Below, piece after piece: positions 24,533 through 32,456 of a stretch of DNA of 64,000 nt. A program made the translations under genes and the position numbers. The notes under the pieces are model-generated. The model saw only the letters and a list, made by a program, of their open reading frames with translations, had not been told where the DNA came from and did no database searches. The DNA comes from Saccharothrix luteola (GTDB taxonomy: Bacteria; Actinomycetota; Actinomycetes; Mycobacteriales; Pseudonocardiaceae): assembly GCF_020859565.1 (NCBI RefSeq), contig NZ_JAJHUO010000020.1, positions 62,001-126,000 of the forward strand, written 5' to 3'. The number at the start of each line of letters is the position of its first letter. Within the stretch, counting starts at the first letter, position 1.

Positions 24533-25921
24533 ATGCCGGTCCCCGGCCCTGGTTACTCGATCACCGTCCGGCTGGAGGCCCCGCCATCGGCGTCGGCCGC
24601 CGGCGACCTCACCTCGGCCGTCGGCCGGGCGGGCGGCGTGATCACCGCGTTCGACGTCGTCGAGTCGCACACGGACCGGGTGATCATCGACCTCACCTGC
24701 AACGCGCTGTCGGCCAACCACGCCAAGGACATCACCGACACCCTGGAGCTGCTGCCCGGGATCGTGGTCCGCAAGGTGTCCGACCGGACGTTCCTGGTCC
24801 ACCTCGGCGGCAAGATCGAGATCTCGTCCAAGGTGCCGCTGCGCAACCGCGACGACCTCTCCCGCGCCTACACGCCCGGCGTCGCCCGCGTCTGCATGGC
24901 CATCGCGGAGAACCCGGACGACGCCCGCCGGCTCACCATCAAGCGCAACACGGTCGCCGTGGTCACCGACGGCTCGGCCGTGCTCGGCCTCGGCAACATC
25001 GGCCCGGCCGCCGCGCTGCCCGTGATGGAGGGCAAGGCCGCGCTGTTCAAGAAGTTCGCCGGCGTCGACGCCTGGCCGGTCTGCCTGGACACCCAGGACA
25101 CCGAGGAGATCATCCGCGCGGTCGAGCTGATCGCGCCGGTCTACGGCGGCATCAACCTGGAGGACATCGCCGCGCCCCGCTGCTTCGAGATCGAGGCGCG
25201 GTTGCGGGAGAAGCTGGACATCCCGGTCTTCCACGACGACCAGCACGGCACCGCGATCGTCGTGGTCGGCGCGCTGCGCAACGCCCTGCGCGTGGTCGGC
25301 AAGAAGATCACCGACTGCAAGGTCGTGGTGTGCGGCGTCGGCGCGGCGGGCAGCGCGATCATCCGGCTGCTGCTCAAGCAGGAGCCCGGCGACGTGGTGG
25401 CGGTCGACGTGGACGGCATCGTGCACCGCGACCGGCCGGGGCTGGACGACAACCTGAAGTCCGTCGCCGCGTCGACCAACAAGGAGAACGTCAGCGGCCG
25501 GCTGCACGACGCGCTGGTCGGCGCGGACGTGTTCATCGGCGTGTCGGCCCCGAACCTGTTCGGCGCCGAGCAGGTCGCCACGATGAACAGCGACGCGATC
25601 GTGTTCGCGCTGGCGAACCCGGACCCGGAGATCGACCCGATGGAGGCGCAGAAGCACGCCGCCGTCGTGGCCACCGGGCGCAGCGACTTCCCGAACCAGA
25701 TCAACAACGTGCTGGCGTTCCCGGGCGTGTTCCGCGGCCTGCTCGACGCCCACGCCCGCACGATCACGGACTCGATGCTGATCGCGGCGGCCAACGCCAT
25801 CGCCGACGTGGTCGACGGCGAACGCCTCAACGCGTCGTTCATCGTGCCCAGCGTGTTCGACACCTCGGTCGCGCCCGCGGTCGCCGAGGCGGTCCGGAAG
25901 GCCGCCACCGAATCCGCCTAG
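24533..25921 (+). CDS. NAD(P)-dependent malic enzyme with N-terminal ACT-like domain
   Basis: A 462-residue malic enzyme that converts malate to pyruvate and CO2. Residues 1-80 form an ACT-like regulatory domain (GYSITVRLEAP, KVSDRTFLVHLGGKIE). The catalytic part has the tyrosine motif RAYTPGVARVC, the lysine motif MEGKAALFKKFAGVDAWP, metal ligands in NLEDIAAPRCFEIE and FHDDQHGTAIVV, the dinucleotide loop GVGAAGSAI and ALANPDPEI. ATG 24533 has GGGAGG 6 nt upstream. A TACGCT -10-like hexamer lies about 45 bp upstream, giving a short leader. Confidence 0.93.
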   Translation: MPVPGPGYSITVRLEAPPSASAAGDLTSAVGRAGGVITAFDVVESHTDRVIIDLTCNALSANHAKDITDTLELLPGIVVRKVSDRTFLVHLGGKIEISSKVPLRNRDDLSRAYTPGVARVCMAIAENPDDARRLTIKRNTVAVVTDGSAVLGLGNIGPAAALPVMEGKAALFKKFAGVDAWPVCLDTQDTEEIIRAVELIAPVYGGINLEDIAAPRCFEIEARLREKLDIPVFHDDQHGTAIVVVGALRNALRVVGKKITDCKVVVCGVGAAGSAIIRLLLKQEPGDVVAVDVDGIVHRDRPGLDDNLKSVAASTNKENVSGRLHDALVGADVFIGVSAPNLFGAEQVATMNSDAIVFALANPDPEIDPMEAQKHAAVVATGRSDFPNQINNVLAFPGVFRGLLDAHARTITDSMLIAAANAIADVVDGERLNASFIVPSVFDTSVAPAVAEAVRKAATESA

Positions 25922-25924
25922 CAT
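25919..25924 (+). promoter_or_regulatory. -10 element of moaC (leaderless candidate)
   Basis: TAGCAT spans the malic enzyme stop codon and ends 7 nt before the moaC ATG; no ribosome site is present. Confidence 0.5.
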
Positions 25925-25931
25925 CGCGGGT

Positions 25932-26405
25932 ATGAGCAACCAGTTCACCCACCTGGACGCCGCCGGCGCGGCACGCATGGTCGACGTGTCCGAGAAGGAG
26001 CCGACCACGCGCACGGCGGTGGCGTCCGGTGTCCTGCGCACGACGGACGAGGTGGTGGCGTTGCTGGGCAGCGACGGCCTGCCGAAGGGCGACGCCCTGG
26101 CCACGGCCCGCATCGCCGGGATCATGGCGGCCAAGCGGACCTGGGAGCTGGTGCCGCTGTGTCACCCGATCGCGTTGTCCGGGGTCAAGGTGGACCTCGT
26201 GCTCGGTGACGCCGAGGTGCGCATCACCGCGACCGTCCGCACGACGGACCGCACGGGCGTGGAGATGGAGGCGTTGACGGCCGTGTCGGTGGCCGGGCTG
26301 ACGCTGCACGACATGGTGAAGGCGGTCGACCCGGCCGCGTCGCTGGACGCGGTGCGGGTCGAGCGCAAGGAAGGCGGCAAGACCGGCCTGTGGGAGCGCC
26401 CGTGA
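25932..26405 (+). CDS. moaC: Cyclic pyranopterin monophosphate synthase
   Basis: A 157-residue MoaC, which makes cPMP from the product of MoaA in molybdenum cofactor synthesis. Signatures: MVDVSEKEPTTRTA, KRTWELVPLCHPIALSG with the active-site histidine, GVEMEALTAVSVA and ERKEGGKTG with the catalytic lysines. It opens the moaC-mog-moaE operon; its stop overlaps the next start (GTGA). A -10 hexamer lies directly upstream. The cofactor made here could serve the hydroxylase at the left edge. Confidence 0.96.
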   Translation: MSNQFTHLDAAGAARMVDVSEKEPTTRTAVASGVLRTTDEVVALLGSDGLPKGDALATARIAGIMAAKRTWELVPLCHPIALSGVKVDLVLGDAEVRITATVRTTDRTGVEMEALTAVSVAGLTLHDMVKAVDPAASLDAVRVERKEGGKTGLWERP

Positions 26406-26887
26406 CGACCGCGCCCCGGACCGCGCGGGTGATCACGGCGTCGAACCGGGCGTCCGCCGGCGTGTACGCCGACCGCGGCGGGCCGATCATCGTGGCGTGG
26501 CTGCGGGAGCGGTCCTACGACGTGCCCGACCCGGTGGTCGTGCCGGACGGCGAGCCGGTGGCCGAGGCGCTGCGGGCGGCCGTGGCGGACGGCGTCGCGG
26601 TCGTCATCACGACCGGTGGCACGGGCGTCAGCCCCACCGACCGCACGCCGGAGGCGACCAGGTCGGTGCTGGACTTCGAGGTGCCGGGTGTGGCCGACGC
26701 CATCCGCATGTCAGGCTGGCCACGCGTGCCGACGTCCGTGCTGTCGCGCGGGGTGGCCGGTGTGGCGGGCCGCACGCTCGTGGTGAACCTGCCGGGCTCG
26801 ACCGGCGGGGTGCGCGACGGGCTGGACGTGCTCGCGACCGTGCTGGAGCACGCCGTCGACCAGGTGTCCGGAGGTGACCACGCATGA
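26402..26887 (+). CDS. mog: Molybdopterin adenylyltransferase-type protein (MogA/MoaB)
   Basis: A 161-residue MogA/MoaB-fold protein that adenylylates molybdopterin before metal insertion. Signatures: ARVITASNRASAGVYADRGG, TTGGTGVSPTDRTPEAT and VVNLPGSTGGVRDGL. GTG 26402 overlaps the moaC stop; the stop overlaps moaE by ATGA. It follows the moaC2-mog-moaE2 order I recall from M. tuberculosis. Confidence 0.94.
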   Translation: MTTAPRTARVITASNRASAGVYADRGGPIIVAWLRERSYDVPDPVVVPDGEPVAEALRAAVADGVAVVITTGGTGVSPTDRTPEATRSVLDFEVPGVADAIRMSGWPRVPTSVLSRGVAGVAGRTLVVNLPGSTGGVRDGLDVLATVLEHAVDQVSGGDHA

Positions 26888-27309
26888 CCGAGGTCCTGCG
26901 CGCGACCGTCAGCGATCAGCCGCTGTCCGTGGACGAGCACGCCAAGCTCGTGGAGCACGCGTCGGCGGGCGCGGTGGTGACGTTCGCCGGGGTGGTGCGC
27001 GACCACGACCACGGGCGTTCGGTGCGCGAGCTGGAGTACGTCGGGCACCCGACGGCCGGCGCGGTGGTGGCCGAGGTGGCGGCGGACGTGGTGGCGCGGT
27101 TCGAGGGCGTGCGCGCCGTCGCCGTGTCGCACCGGGTCGGTCCGCTGGCGATCGGGGACGTGGCGCTGGCCTGCGCCGTGTCGGCCGACCACCGGGGTGA
27201 GGCGTTCGCGGTGTGCTCGGAACTTGTCGACGAGGTGAAGCGGCGGCTGCCGGTGTGGAAGCGCCAGGTCTTCACCGACGGCACCGACGAGTGGGTCAAC
27301 ATGCCCTGA
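26884..27309 (+). CDS. moaE: Molybdopterin synthase catalytic subunit
   Basis: A 141-residue MoaE, the large subunit that transfers sulfur from MoaD onto cPMP. Signatures: GAVVTFAGVVRDHDHGRSV, LEYVGHPTA, SHRVGPLAIGD and VWKRQVFTDG with active-site lysine and arginine. Its partner moaD lies beyond rpf on the opposite strand (28451). The operon ends at a hairpin shared with rpf. Confidence 0.96.
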   Translation: MTEVLRATVSDQPLSVDEHAKLVEHASAGAVVTFAGVVRDHDHGRSVRELEYVGHPTAGAVVAEVAADVVARFEGVRAVAVSHRVGPLAIGDVALACAVSADHRGEAFAVCSELVDEVKRRLPVWKRQVFTDGTDEWVNMP

Positions 27310-27344
27310 CCAGGGGCGGGGCAACTCGGTCCGGAAACGGGTCG

Positions 27345-27382
27345 GGGACCCCGGATCGCCGAGGGGGGCGGTCCGGGGTCCC
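27345..27382. terminator. Hairpin terminator between convergent moaE and rpf
   Basis: An 11-bp stem (GGGACCCCGGA 27345-27355 with 27372-27382) around a 16-nt loop that can fold further (CGCC with GGCG). It lies 36 bp past moaE and 36 bp past the rpf stop, so it can serve both. Confidence 0.75.
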
Positions 27383-27417
27383 TGTTCCGTCGTGCACCGA
27401 CTCGCGCCGGCCACAGA

Positions 27418-28071
27418 TCACTTGGTGGCGATCTTGTGACCCGGCAGGATGAGGTCGGCGTTCGGGATGAACTGCTTGTTCAGCTCGTGCAGCTTGGCCC
27501 AGCCGCCTTCGACCTTCAGCTCCTCCGCGATCTTCGACAGGCTGTCGCCCGCCTTGATCTCGTAGTCGCCGTTCGGGTTGGAGGACGGCAGCGCCACGGT
27601 CACGGGAGCGGGGGCCTCCTGGACCGGCGCGGCCTGCTGGACCGGCGCGGGGGCGGCCTGGCGCGGCTGCGCCGGGGCCGGGGCGGTCCTGGCGGGCGCG
27701 GGGGCGCCGCCGAGGCCCTTGGGCCCGCAGACGGGCCAGGCGCCGATGCCCTGGGTCTTCATCACGTTCTCGGCGACGCGGATCTGCTCCTCGCGGGAAG
27801 CCTGGTGGGGCATTCCGGAACCACCGTGCGCGGTCCACGTGGACGGCAGGAACTGCAGGCCGCCGTAATAGCCGTTGCCGGTGTTGATGCTCCAGTTGCC
27901 GCCACTCTCACACGCGGCGACCGCGTCCCAGTTGACGCCGGACTGCGCGTTGGCGGTGCCGGCGGCCATGGCCAGCGGGGCTCCGACGATGACGCCGGCG
28001 ACGGCGACCTTCGCGATGCTCCGGGCGGTGGAACTGGTGGTCGGACGGTGCTTGCCTCGGTAAGAAGCCAT
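27418..28071 (-). CDS. Resuscitation-promoting factor: transglycosylase-like domain plus LysM
   Basis: A 217-residue secreted protein. A signal peptide (about 1-37) is followed by the Rpf lysozyme-like domain: VNWDAVAACESGGNW carries the catalytic glutamate, then NGYYGGLQF, and QIRVAENVMKTQGIGAWPVC. A Pro/Ala/Gln linker and a C-terminal LysM domain (YEIKAGDSLSKIAEELKV, NADLILPGHKIATK) bind peptidoglycan. Rpf enzymes cut peptidoglycan and promote exit from dormancy. ATG 28071 has GAGAGGG close upstream; a GTG at 28092 is possible. A CRP-type site lies 219 bp upstream, within a long leader region. Confidence 0.9.
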   Translation of the reverse strand: MASYRGKHRPTTSSTARSIAKVAVAGVIVGAPLAMAAGTANAQSGVNWDAVAACESGGNWSINTGNGYYGGLQFLPSTWTAHGGSGMPHQASREEQIRVAENVMKTQGIGAWPVCGPKGLGGAPAPARTAPAPAQPRQAAPAPVQQAAPVQEAPAPVTVALPSSNPNGDYEIKAGDSLSKIAEELKVEGGWAKLHELNKQFIPNADLILPGHKIATK

Positions 28072-28289
28072 TTCCCTCTCGTCCACCCGCACCTGCGCGT
28101 CCGGCTCGGGTTCGGGCCCGGTGCGCCGTTCGGCTTGATCCCTGTCCGGTGGTTGTCTCTCGCTCGGGGGTGTTCCGGGACACCGTTGGACAGGTTCGGT
28201 GCGAGGCGTCCCGGTCTAGCTCTGGTCGGTCGGGGCCAACCGAGAAGCGACGGTACGTAACCGGGAGGCTCGCGCCAAATGATCTGCCA

Positions 28290-28305
28290 TGTGACGCACA
28301 TCACT
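28290..28305. promoter_or_regulatory. CRP/Crp-type cAMP receptor protein site
   Basis: TGTGA-CGCACA-TCACT matches the CRP consensus TGTGA-N6-TCACA at nine of ten half-site bases. It is 219 bp upstream of the rpf start. Crp control of rpf is known in Streptomyces and mycobacteria, so the position is biologically sensible. Confidence 0.65.
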
Positions 28306-28407
28306 GTAACGCGACCGAGTGACTCCCCGAGCGACCCGTTTAGCCTGCTCAGGGCACCGTTACCGGTCTGTTTCCGTTCCGAGATTCGCCGAGATCAATC
28401 ACCGTAA

Positions 28408-28423
28408 GTGAGGTTTAGCTCAC
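28408..28423. promoter_or_regulatory. Inverted repeat GTGAG-N6-CTCAC between rpf and moaD
   Basis: A perfect 5+5 inverted repeat in a comparatively AT-rich patch just past the moaD stop. It resembles a CRP half-site pair but with the wrong spacing (GTGA-N8-TCAC). It could be an operator for rpf or a weak terminator of moaD. Confidence 0.3.
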
Positions 28424-28450
28424 GTATTAAGCCGCAAGAGTGGAGAAGCC

Positions 28451-28705
28451 TCATCCGCCGGCGAAGGGTGGCAACACGTCGAGTTGCGCCCCGGAACACA
28501 CGGCCGTGTCATGATCGCGAACGGCCACACCGTCCAACAGGTAGCTGCACGCGGGCAGCACGCGGGCCGCTTTCGCGCCGTGCCGGCTCCGGACCGCCTC
28601 GATCGCCGCCTGCACCGTGGCCGCGTCGCCGGGCAGCTCGAAGCTCTCCTCCGACACGCCCACCGCCGCCCGCGCGCCCGCGAAGTACCGCACCGTCAGC
28701 CGCAC
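28451..28705 (-). CDS. moaD: Molybdopterin synthase sulfur carrier subunit
   Basis: An 84-residue ubiquitin-like MoaD/ThiS protein ending in the essential Gly-Gly (LPPFAGG), which is activated as a thiocarboxylate. The fold is recognisable from MRLTVRYFAGARAAVGV and PACSYLLDGVAV. GTG 28705 lies one base past the moaA stop triplet, with its ribosome site (GGAGGGTGAG) inside the moaA end. It is therefore co-translated with moaA, and it forms the molybdopterin synthase with MoaE encoded at 26884. Confidence 0.93.
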   Translation of the reverse strand: MRLTVRYFAGARAAVGVSEESFELPGDAATVQAAIEAVRSRHGAKAARVLPACSYLLDGVAVRDHDTAVCSGAQLDVLPPFAGG

Positions 28706-28706
28706 C

Positions 28707-29765
28707 TCACCCTCCGATCGCGCTCATGGGCCGGTCGGGCTGGCTGAACCCGGCCGAGTTGATGCCGTGCCCGGCGGCCTTGGCCCACGAGTTGCCGCGC
28801 CACACGTGCGCGATGTCCTCGTCCGACGCGCCACCGCGCAGCAACGCCCTCAGGTCCGTCTCCGACTGGCTGAACAGGCAGTTCCGCACCTGGCCGTCGG
28901 CGGTGAGCCTGGTCCGGTCGCACGCCGCGCAGAACGGCCGGGTGACCGACGCGATCACGCCGACCACGGCCGGCCCGCCGTCCACCAGCCACCGCTCGGC
29001 GGGCGCGCCGCCCCGCTCGCCCGGCTCGGGCGTCAGGGTGAACCCGGTGCTCAGGGACTCGAGGATCTCCTCGGCGGTCACCATGTCCTCGCGCTTCCAG
29101 CCGTGCTGCGGGTCCAGCGGCATCTGCTCGATGAACCGCAGCTGGTAGCCCTGCTCCAGGCAGTGGCGCAGCAGCGGCACGGCCTCGTCCTCGTTCACGC
29201 CGCGCATCAGCACCGTGTTCACCTTGACCGGCGTCAACCCGGCGTCGCGCGCGGCGGCCAGGCCCGCGAACACGTCCGCCAGCCGGTCGCGGCGGGTGAG
29301 CCGGTGGAAGCGCACGGGGTCGAGGGTGTCGAGCGAGACGTTCACCCGGTCGAGGCCCGCGGCGACCAACCCGGCGGCGCGCTTGGCCAAGGTCAACCCG
29401 TTCGTGGTCATCGAGATGCGCGGCCGGGGGTCGAGCGCCGCGGTCGCCGCGATCACGCCGTCCAGGCCGGGCCGCAGCAGCGGCTCGCCGCCGGTGAACC
29501 GGATGTCGGTCACGCCGAGCCGGGTCACCGCGATGCCGATGAGGCGGGTGAGCTCGTCGTCGGAGAGCAGGTCCGGCTTCGGCAGCCAGTCCAGGCCCTC
29601 GGCGGGCATGCAGTAGGTGCACCGCAGGTTGCAGCGGTCGGTCAACGACACGCGCAGGTCGGTGGCGATCCGGCCGAACCGGTCCACCAGCAGCGGTGAG
29701 TCCGGTCGTTCGGAGGTGTCCGGGTTGCCGCGCACGGCGGGTAGCCCCAACTCGACAGCTGTCAC
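28707..29765 (-). CDS. moaA: GTP 3',8-cyclase, radical SAM
   Basis: A 352-residue MoaA. The first iron-sulfur cluster is held by CNLRCTYC (about residues 52-59), with FTGGEPLL as the SAM-binding motif. The second cluster binds at the C-terminal FCAACDRTRLTADGQVRNC, and the protein ends with the functional GG (MSAIGG). It starts molybdenum cofactor synthesis from GTP. GTG 29765 is chosen because the conserved N terminus follows; it is divergent from the MarR gene. Confidence 0.95.
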   Translation of the reverse strand: MTAVELGLPAVRGNPDTSERPDSPLLVDRFGRIATDLRVSLTDRCNLRCTYCMPAEGLDWLPKPDLLSDDELTRLIGIAVTRLGVTDIRFTGGEPLLRPGLDGVIAATAALDPRPRISMTTNGLTLAKRAAGLVAAGLDRVNVSLDTLDPVRFHRLTRRDRLADVFAGLAAARDAGLTPVKVNTVLMRGVNEDEAVPLLRHCLEQGYQLRFIEQMPLDPQHGWKREDMVTAEEILESLSTGFTLTPEPGERGGAPAERWLVDGGPAVVGVIASVTRPFCAACDRTRLTADGQVRNCLFSQSETDLRALLRGGASDEDIAHVWRGNSWAKAAGHGINSAGFSQPDRPMSAIGG

Positions 29766-29881
29766 CCCTGCCAGGGTAATCGGCTGACACTTGTGGGTGC
29801 TGGTGGAAATGGGGGACGGCGGCGCGCGGTGAGTTGGGCGAAGATGCCGGACACGTTCGCCGGAACTTCGGGCCGGAACGC

Positions 29882-29887
29882 TAAGTT
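29882..29887 (+). promoter_or_regulatory. -10 element of the first MarR gene
   Basis: TAAGTT, 7 nt before ATG 29895; no ribosome site, leaderless candidate. Confidence 0.5.
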
Positions 29888-29894
29888 GCCTGAC

Positions 29895-30359
29895 ATGAGC
29901 AGTGAGCACGAGGTGCCCGCGGACGTGCTGGAGCGGTTCAGCGTCTACGCGCGGGAGACCAGCGCGCTCACCGTCCTCTTCCACACCCGGGTGGCCGAGC
30001 GGATGGGCCTGTCGCCGACCGACGAGAAGTGCCTGGACCTGGCCGTGCGGGCGCGGGGCCCGATCACCGCGGGCAAGATCGCCGAGCTGTCCGGGCTGTC
30101 CACCGGCGCGGTGACCGGCGTGATCGACCGGCTGGAGCGCGCCGGGTACGTGCGGCGGGTCCGCGACCCGCACGACCGGCGCAAGGTGCTGGTCGAGGTC
30201 ACCGCGGCGGACGGCGGCAGGTTCGACCACCTCTTCGTCGGCGCGCGGGAGACGCTGCGCGAGGTGCTGTCGCGCTTCACGCCGGAGGAGCGGGACGTGC
30301 TGGAGCGCTACAACCAGGCGCTCATCGAAACGTTCCGGCGACGCGTGGTCGAGGCCTGA
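29895..30359 (+). CDS. MarR-family transcriptional regulator
   Basis: A 154-residue winged-helix regulator: TSALTVLFHTRVAERMGLS (dimer helix), ITAGKIAELSGLSTGAVTGV (recognition helix region), RVRDPHDRRKVLVEVT (wing). ATG 29895 is chosen over an earlier ATG at 29844 because TAAGTT ends 7 nt before it and the conserved helix follows. The target and ligand are unknown; the next gene encodes a phosphatase. Confidence 0.88.
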   Translation: MSSEHEVPADVLERFSVYARETSALTVLFHTRVAERMGLSPTDEKCLDLAVRARGPITAGKIAELSGLSTGAVTGVIDRLERAGYVRRVRDPHDRRKVLVEVTAADGGRFDHLFVGARETLREVLSRFTPEERDVLERYNQALIETFRRRVVEA

Positions 30360-30377
30360 GCCGGCAGCATGTCCGCC

Positions 30378-31184
30378 ATGGCCGCTCAGTGGAACTACCT
30401 GATGGACATGGACGGCGTGCTCGTGCACGAGGAGCACCCGATCCCGGGGTCGAGCGAGTTCGTCGCCGAGCTGACCGCGAACGACATCCCGTTCATGGTG
30501 CTCACGAACAACTCCATCTACACCCAGCGCGACCTGCGGGCCCGCCTGGCCCGCACGGGCCTGGAGGTGCCGGAGGCCGCGATCTGGACCTCCGCGCTGG
30601 CCACCGCGAAGTTCCTCGACTCGCAGCGGCCGGGCGGCTCGGCGTACGTGATCGGCGAGGCCGGCCTGACCACGGCGCTGCACGAGATCGGGTACGTGCT
30701 GACCGACCGCGACCCGGACTACGTGGTGCTCGGCGAGACCCGCACCTACAGCTTCACCGCGATCACCAAGGCGATCCGGCTGGTGGAGGAGGGCGCGCGG
30801 TTCATCGCGACGAACCCGGACGCCACCGGCCCGTCCCGGGAGGGCTCGCTGCCCGCGACCGGCTCGATCGCCGCGCTGATCGAGCGCGCGTCGGGCCGTG
30901 CGCCTTATTACGTCGGCAAGCCGAACCCGCTGATGATGCGGTCGGCGCTGCGGGCGCTGGGCGCGCACTCGGAGAGCACGCTGATGATCGGCGACCGGAT
31001 GGACACCGACGTGCGGTCCGGCCTGGAGGCCGGGTTGCGCACGATCCTGGTGCTCACGGGGATCTCGACGGAGTCGACGGCCGAGCTGTACCCGTACCGG
31101 CCGACGCGGGTGGTCAAGTCGATCGCGGACCTGGTCGGCCACTCGGCCGACCCGTTCCCGGACGGGCTCGCGGACGAGGGCTGA
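30378..31184 (+). CDS. HAD-superfamily class IIA phosphatase (NagD-like)
   Basis: A 268-residue HAD phosphatase with the nucleophile motif MDMDGVLV (first aspartate near residue 11), the second motif VLTNNS, the lysine motif KPNPLMM and the last acidic motif MIGDRMDTD. The class IIA cap domain lies between. Such enzymes remove phosphate from nucleotides or sugar phosphates. ATG 30378 is preferred over ATG 30369 because the conserved AAQWNYLMDMDG follows and CAGCAT lies 7 nt upstream as a possible -10. Confidence 0.9.
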   Translation: MAAQWNYLMDMDGVLVHEEHPIPGSSEFVAELTANDIPFMVLTNNSIYTQRDLRARLARTGLEVPEAAIWTSALATAKFLDSQRPGGSAYVIGEAGLTTALHEIGYVLTDRDPDYVVLGETRTYSFTAITKAIRLVEEGARFIATNPDATGPSREGSLPATGSIAALIERASGRAPYYVGKPNPLMMRSALRALGAHSESTLMIGDRMDTDVRSGLEAGLRTILVLTGISTESTAELYPYRPTRVVKSIADLVGHSADPFPDGLADEG

Positions 31185-31301
31185 GCTCGCGGGATGCGGG
31201 TCGAGCCTCGCGGATGGGGGCCGGCTCGCGGGCCCCGGTCGGGGTCGGTCCGGTGATCGACCCCGGCGTGCGGACGTGTCGGAACCGTCGGTAATCGGCG
31301 C

Positions 31302-31307
31302 TAGCGT
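31302..31307 (+). promoter_or_regulatory. -10 element of the maleylpyruvate isomerase-family gene
   Basis: TAGCGT, 8 nt before ATG 31316; leaderless candidate. Confidence 0.45.
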
Positions 31308-31315
31308 GATCGGTC

Positions 31316-32053
31316 ATGGGAATCAATCACCTGGCGGTCATCGAGCAGTACAGCGGGTCCTTCACCAAGGCGGTCGCCGGCAACCTCGGCTTACCCGTGC
31401 CGAGCTGTCCGGGCTGGACGGTGGACGACCTGGTCGCGCACATGGCGGAGGTCCAGTCCTGGTGGACCGCGGTCGTGCTGGCGAAGGGCGCGTACCCGGA
31501 CGAGGAGGCGGCCCGGCTGGCCGCCGACACGGGGCCCGACCGGGTCGAGGGGTGGCGGGAGATCAGCGCCCGGTTCGTCGCCGTGCAGGAGGACTACCTG
31601 CGCGTCGCCGGGCCGGACGCGCCGGTGTGGGTGTTCTGGAACGAGGAGAAGCGCGACACGGCGTTGGCGCTGGCGTCGCGGCAGGCGCACGAGGTGGTCG
31701 TGCACTGCTGGGACGCGCAGCAGGCGGTGGGCGCGCTCGAGCCGATCCCGGCCGAGTTGGCGGCGGACGGGGTGGACGAGTTCCTCCTGCGCTTCCTCAA
31801 CGGCAAGGAATGGGAGGGCGGGCCCCTGGTGCTGGAGCTGGCGGCGACCGACACCGGCGCCACGTGGCTGCTGGGCACGGACGGGTCGGCGAGGCCGGCG
31901 CGGCTGGCCGAGGGCACGGCGGACGTCCGCGTCAGCGGCACGGCCGAGCAGCTGTACCTACTGCTGTGGCGGCGGCTCGTGGTGGAGGACGTGACCGTGG
32001 CGGGCGACCGCGCGAAGGTGGACGCGCTGCTCGGGTGGCCCAAGCTGGCGTGA
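31316..32053 (+). CDS. Maleylpyruvate isomerase-family mycothiol-dependent enzyme
   Basis: A 245-residue protein of the DinB-like MDMPI family (TIGR03083 type): N-terminal helical metal-binding part with VPSCPGWTVDDLVAHMAEVQ and a histidine pattern (HEVVVHCWDAQQAVG), and a C-terminal SCP2-like domain (GTADVRVSGTAEQLYLLLWR). Members use mycothiol, the actinobacterial thiol, and contain a metal bound by the DinB histidines. The substrate is unknown. A hypothetical minus-strand gene may overlap its 3' end. Confidence 0.9.
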   Translation: MGINHLAVIEQYSGSFTKAVAGNLGLPVPSCPGWTVDDLVAHMAEVQSWWTAVVLAKGAYPDEEAARLAADTGPDRVEGWREISARFVAVQEDYLRVAGPDAPVWVFWNEEKRDTALALASRQAHEVVVHCWDAQQAVGALEPIPAELAADGVDEFLLRFLNGKEWEGGPLVLELAATDTGATWLLGTDGSARPARLAEGTADVRVSGTAEQLYLLLWRRLVVEDVTVAGDRAKVDALLGWPKLA

Positions 32054-32302
32054 GGGGAAGCCGCCCTCCGCGGAGGGCATGCCGTTGATCCGGTCGGCCA
32101 TGCGCTCGGCCCGGTCGCGCAGCAGTTCGGCGCGGCACGAGCCGGGGCCGCCGAACGCCGCGCCCAGGCGGTCCAGCAGGTCCGCCTGGAGGCGCAGCCA
32201 CTCGATGTGCTGCCACGGGTGCCAGGTCGTGCCGGCCCGCGCGGCCACCGCGACCATCGCCTCGTCCAGTTCGCCGGCGACCTGTTCCAGGTGCTCTCTC
32301 AT
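31958..32302 (-). CDS. Possible small helical protein, overlapping the neighbour's 3' end
   Basis: A 114-residue open frame beginning MREHLEQVAGELDEAMVAV and continuing WHPWQHIEWLRLQADLLDRL and LRDRAERMADRINGM, a convincing amphipathic-helix composition. The last 32 codons run antisense to the maleylpyruvate isomerase-family gene and look non-coding (RQLGPPEQRVHLRAVARHG). No ribosome site or clear -10 was found. It may be a real 80-residue protein whose stop has moved, or a chance frame. Confidence 0.4.
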   Translation of the reverse strand: MREHLEQVAGELDEAMVAVAARAGTTWHPWQHIEWLRLQADLLDRLGAAFGGPGSCRAELLRDRAERMADRINGMPSAEGGFPSRQLGPPEQRVHLRAVARHGHVLHHEPPPQQ

Positions 32303-32418
32303 GGTCGGTGAGAGCCCGCCGGTCGGCTTTCGTCACGGCGATCCACCCGGATCTCACCCTGACGGGTGAGGTTCGCGGTGGTGCGGCCGAAGCCTCCGGG
32401 CCGGGCGCTGATCGACTT

Positions 32419-32449
32419 TTGCGCACCACACCCCCGCGTCGCTTATCGT
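32419..32449 (+). promoter_or_regulatory. Promoter of the metallophosphoesterase gene
   Basis: TTGCGC (32419-32424) and TATCGT (32444-32449) with a 19-bp spacer, ending 7 nt before GTG 32457. A leaderless start is likely. Confidence 0.5.
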
Positions 32450-32456
32450 CGCAGGT

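Larger units (their letters stand above)
28072..28450 (-). other. Long upstream region of rpf with a stem-loop (possible structured leader)
   Basis: 379 bp between the rpf start and moaD. On the minus strand it contains a 7-bp stem CCTGTCC/GGACAGG (28188-28194 with 28141-28147) enclosing a 40-nt loop, and a CRP-like site further up. rpf genes of other actinomycetes often have a c-di-AMP riboswitch here. I could not match the conserved ydaO sequence blocks, so this is only marked as a candidate leader. Confidence 0.4.

Noticed and set aside
28072..28270. A c-di-AMP (ydaO) riboswitch upstream of rpf
   Set aside because: Expected from other actinomycetes, but I could not line up the conserved cores by eye, so only a candidate leader is reported.
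28408..28423. A second CRP site
   Set aside because: The half-sites GTGA and TCAC are 8 bp apart instead of 6, so it does not fit the consensus; it is kept only as an inverted repeat.
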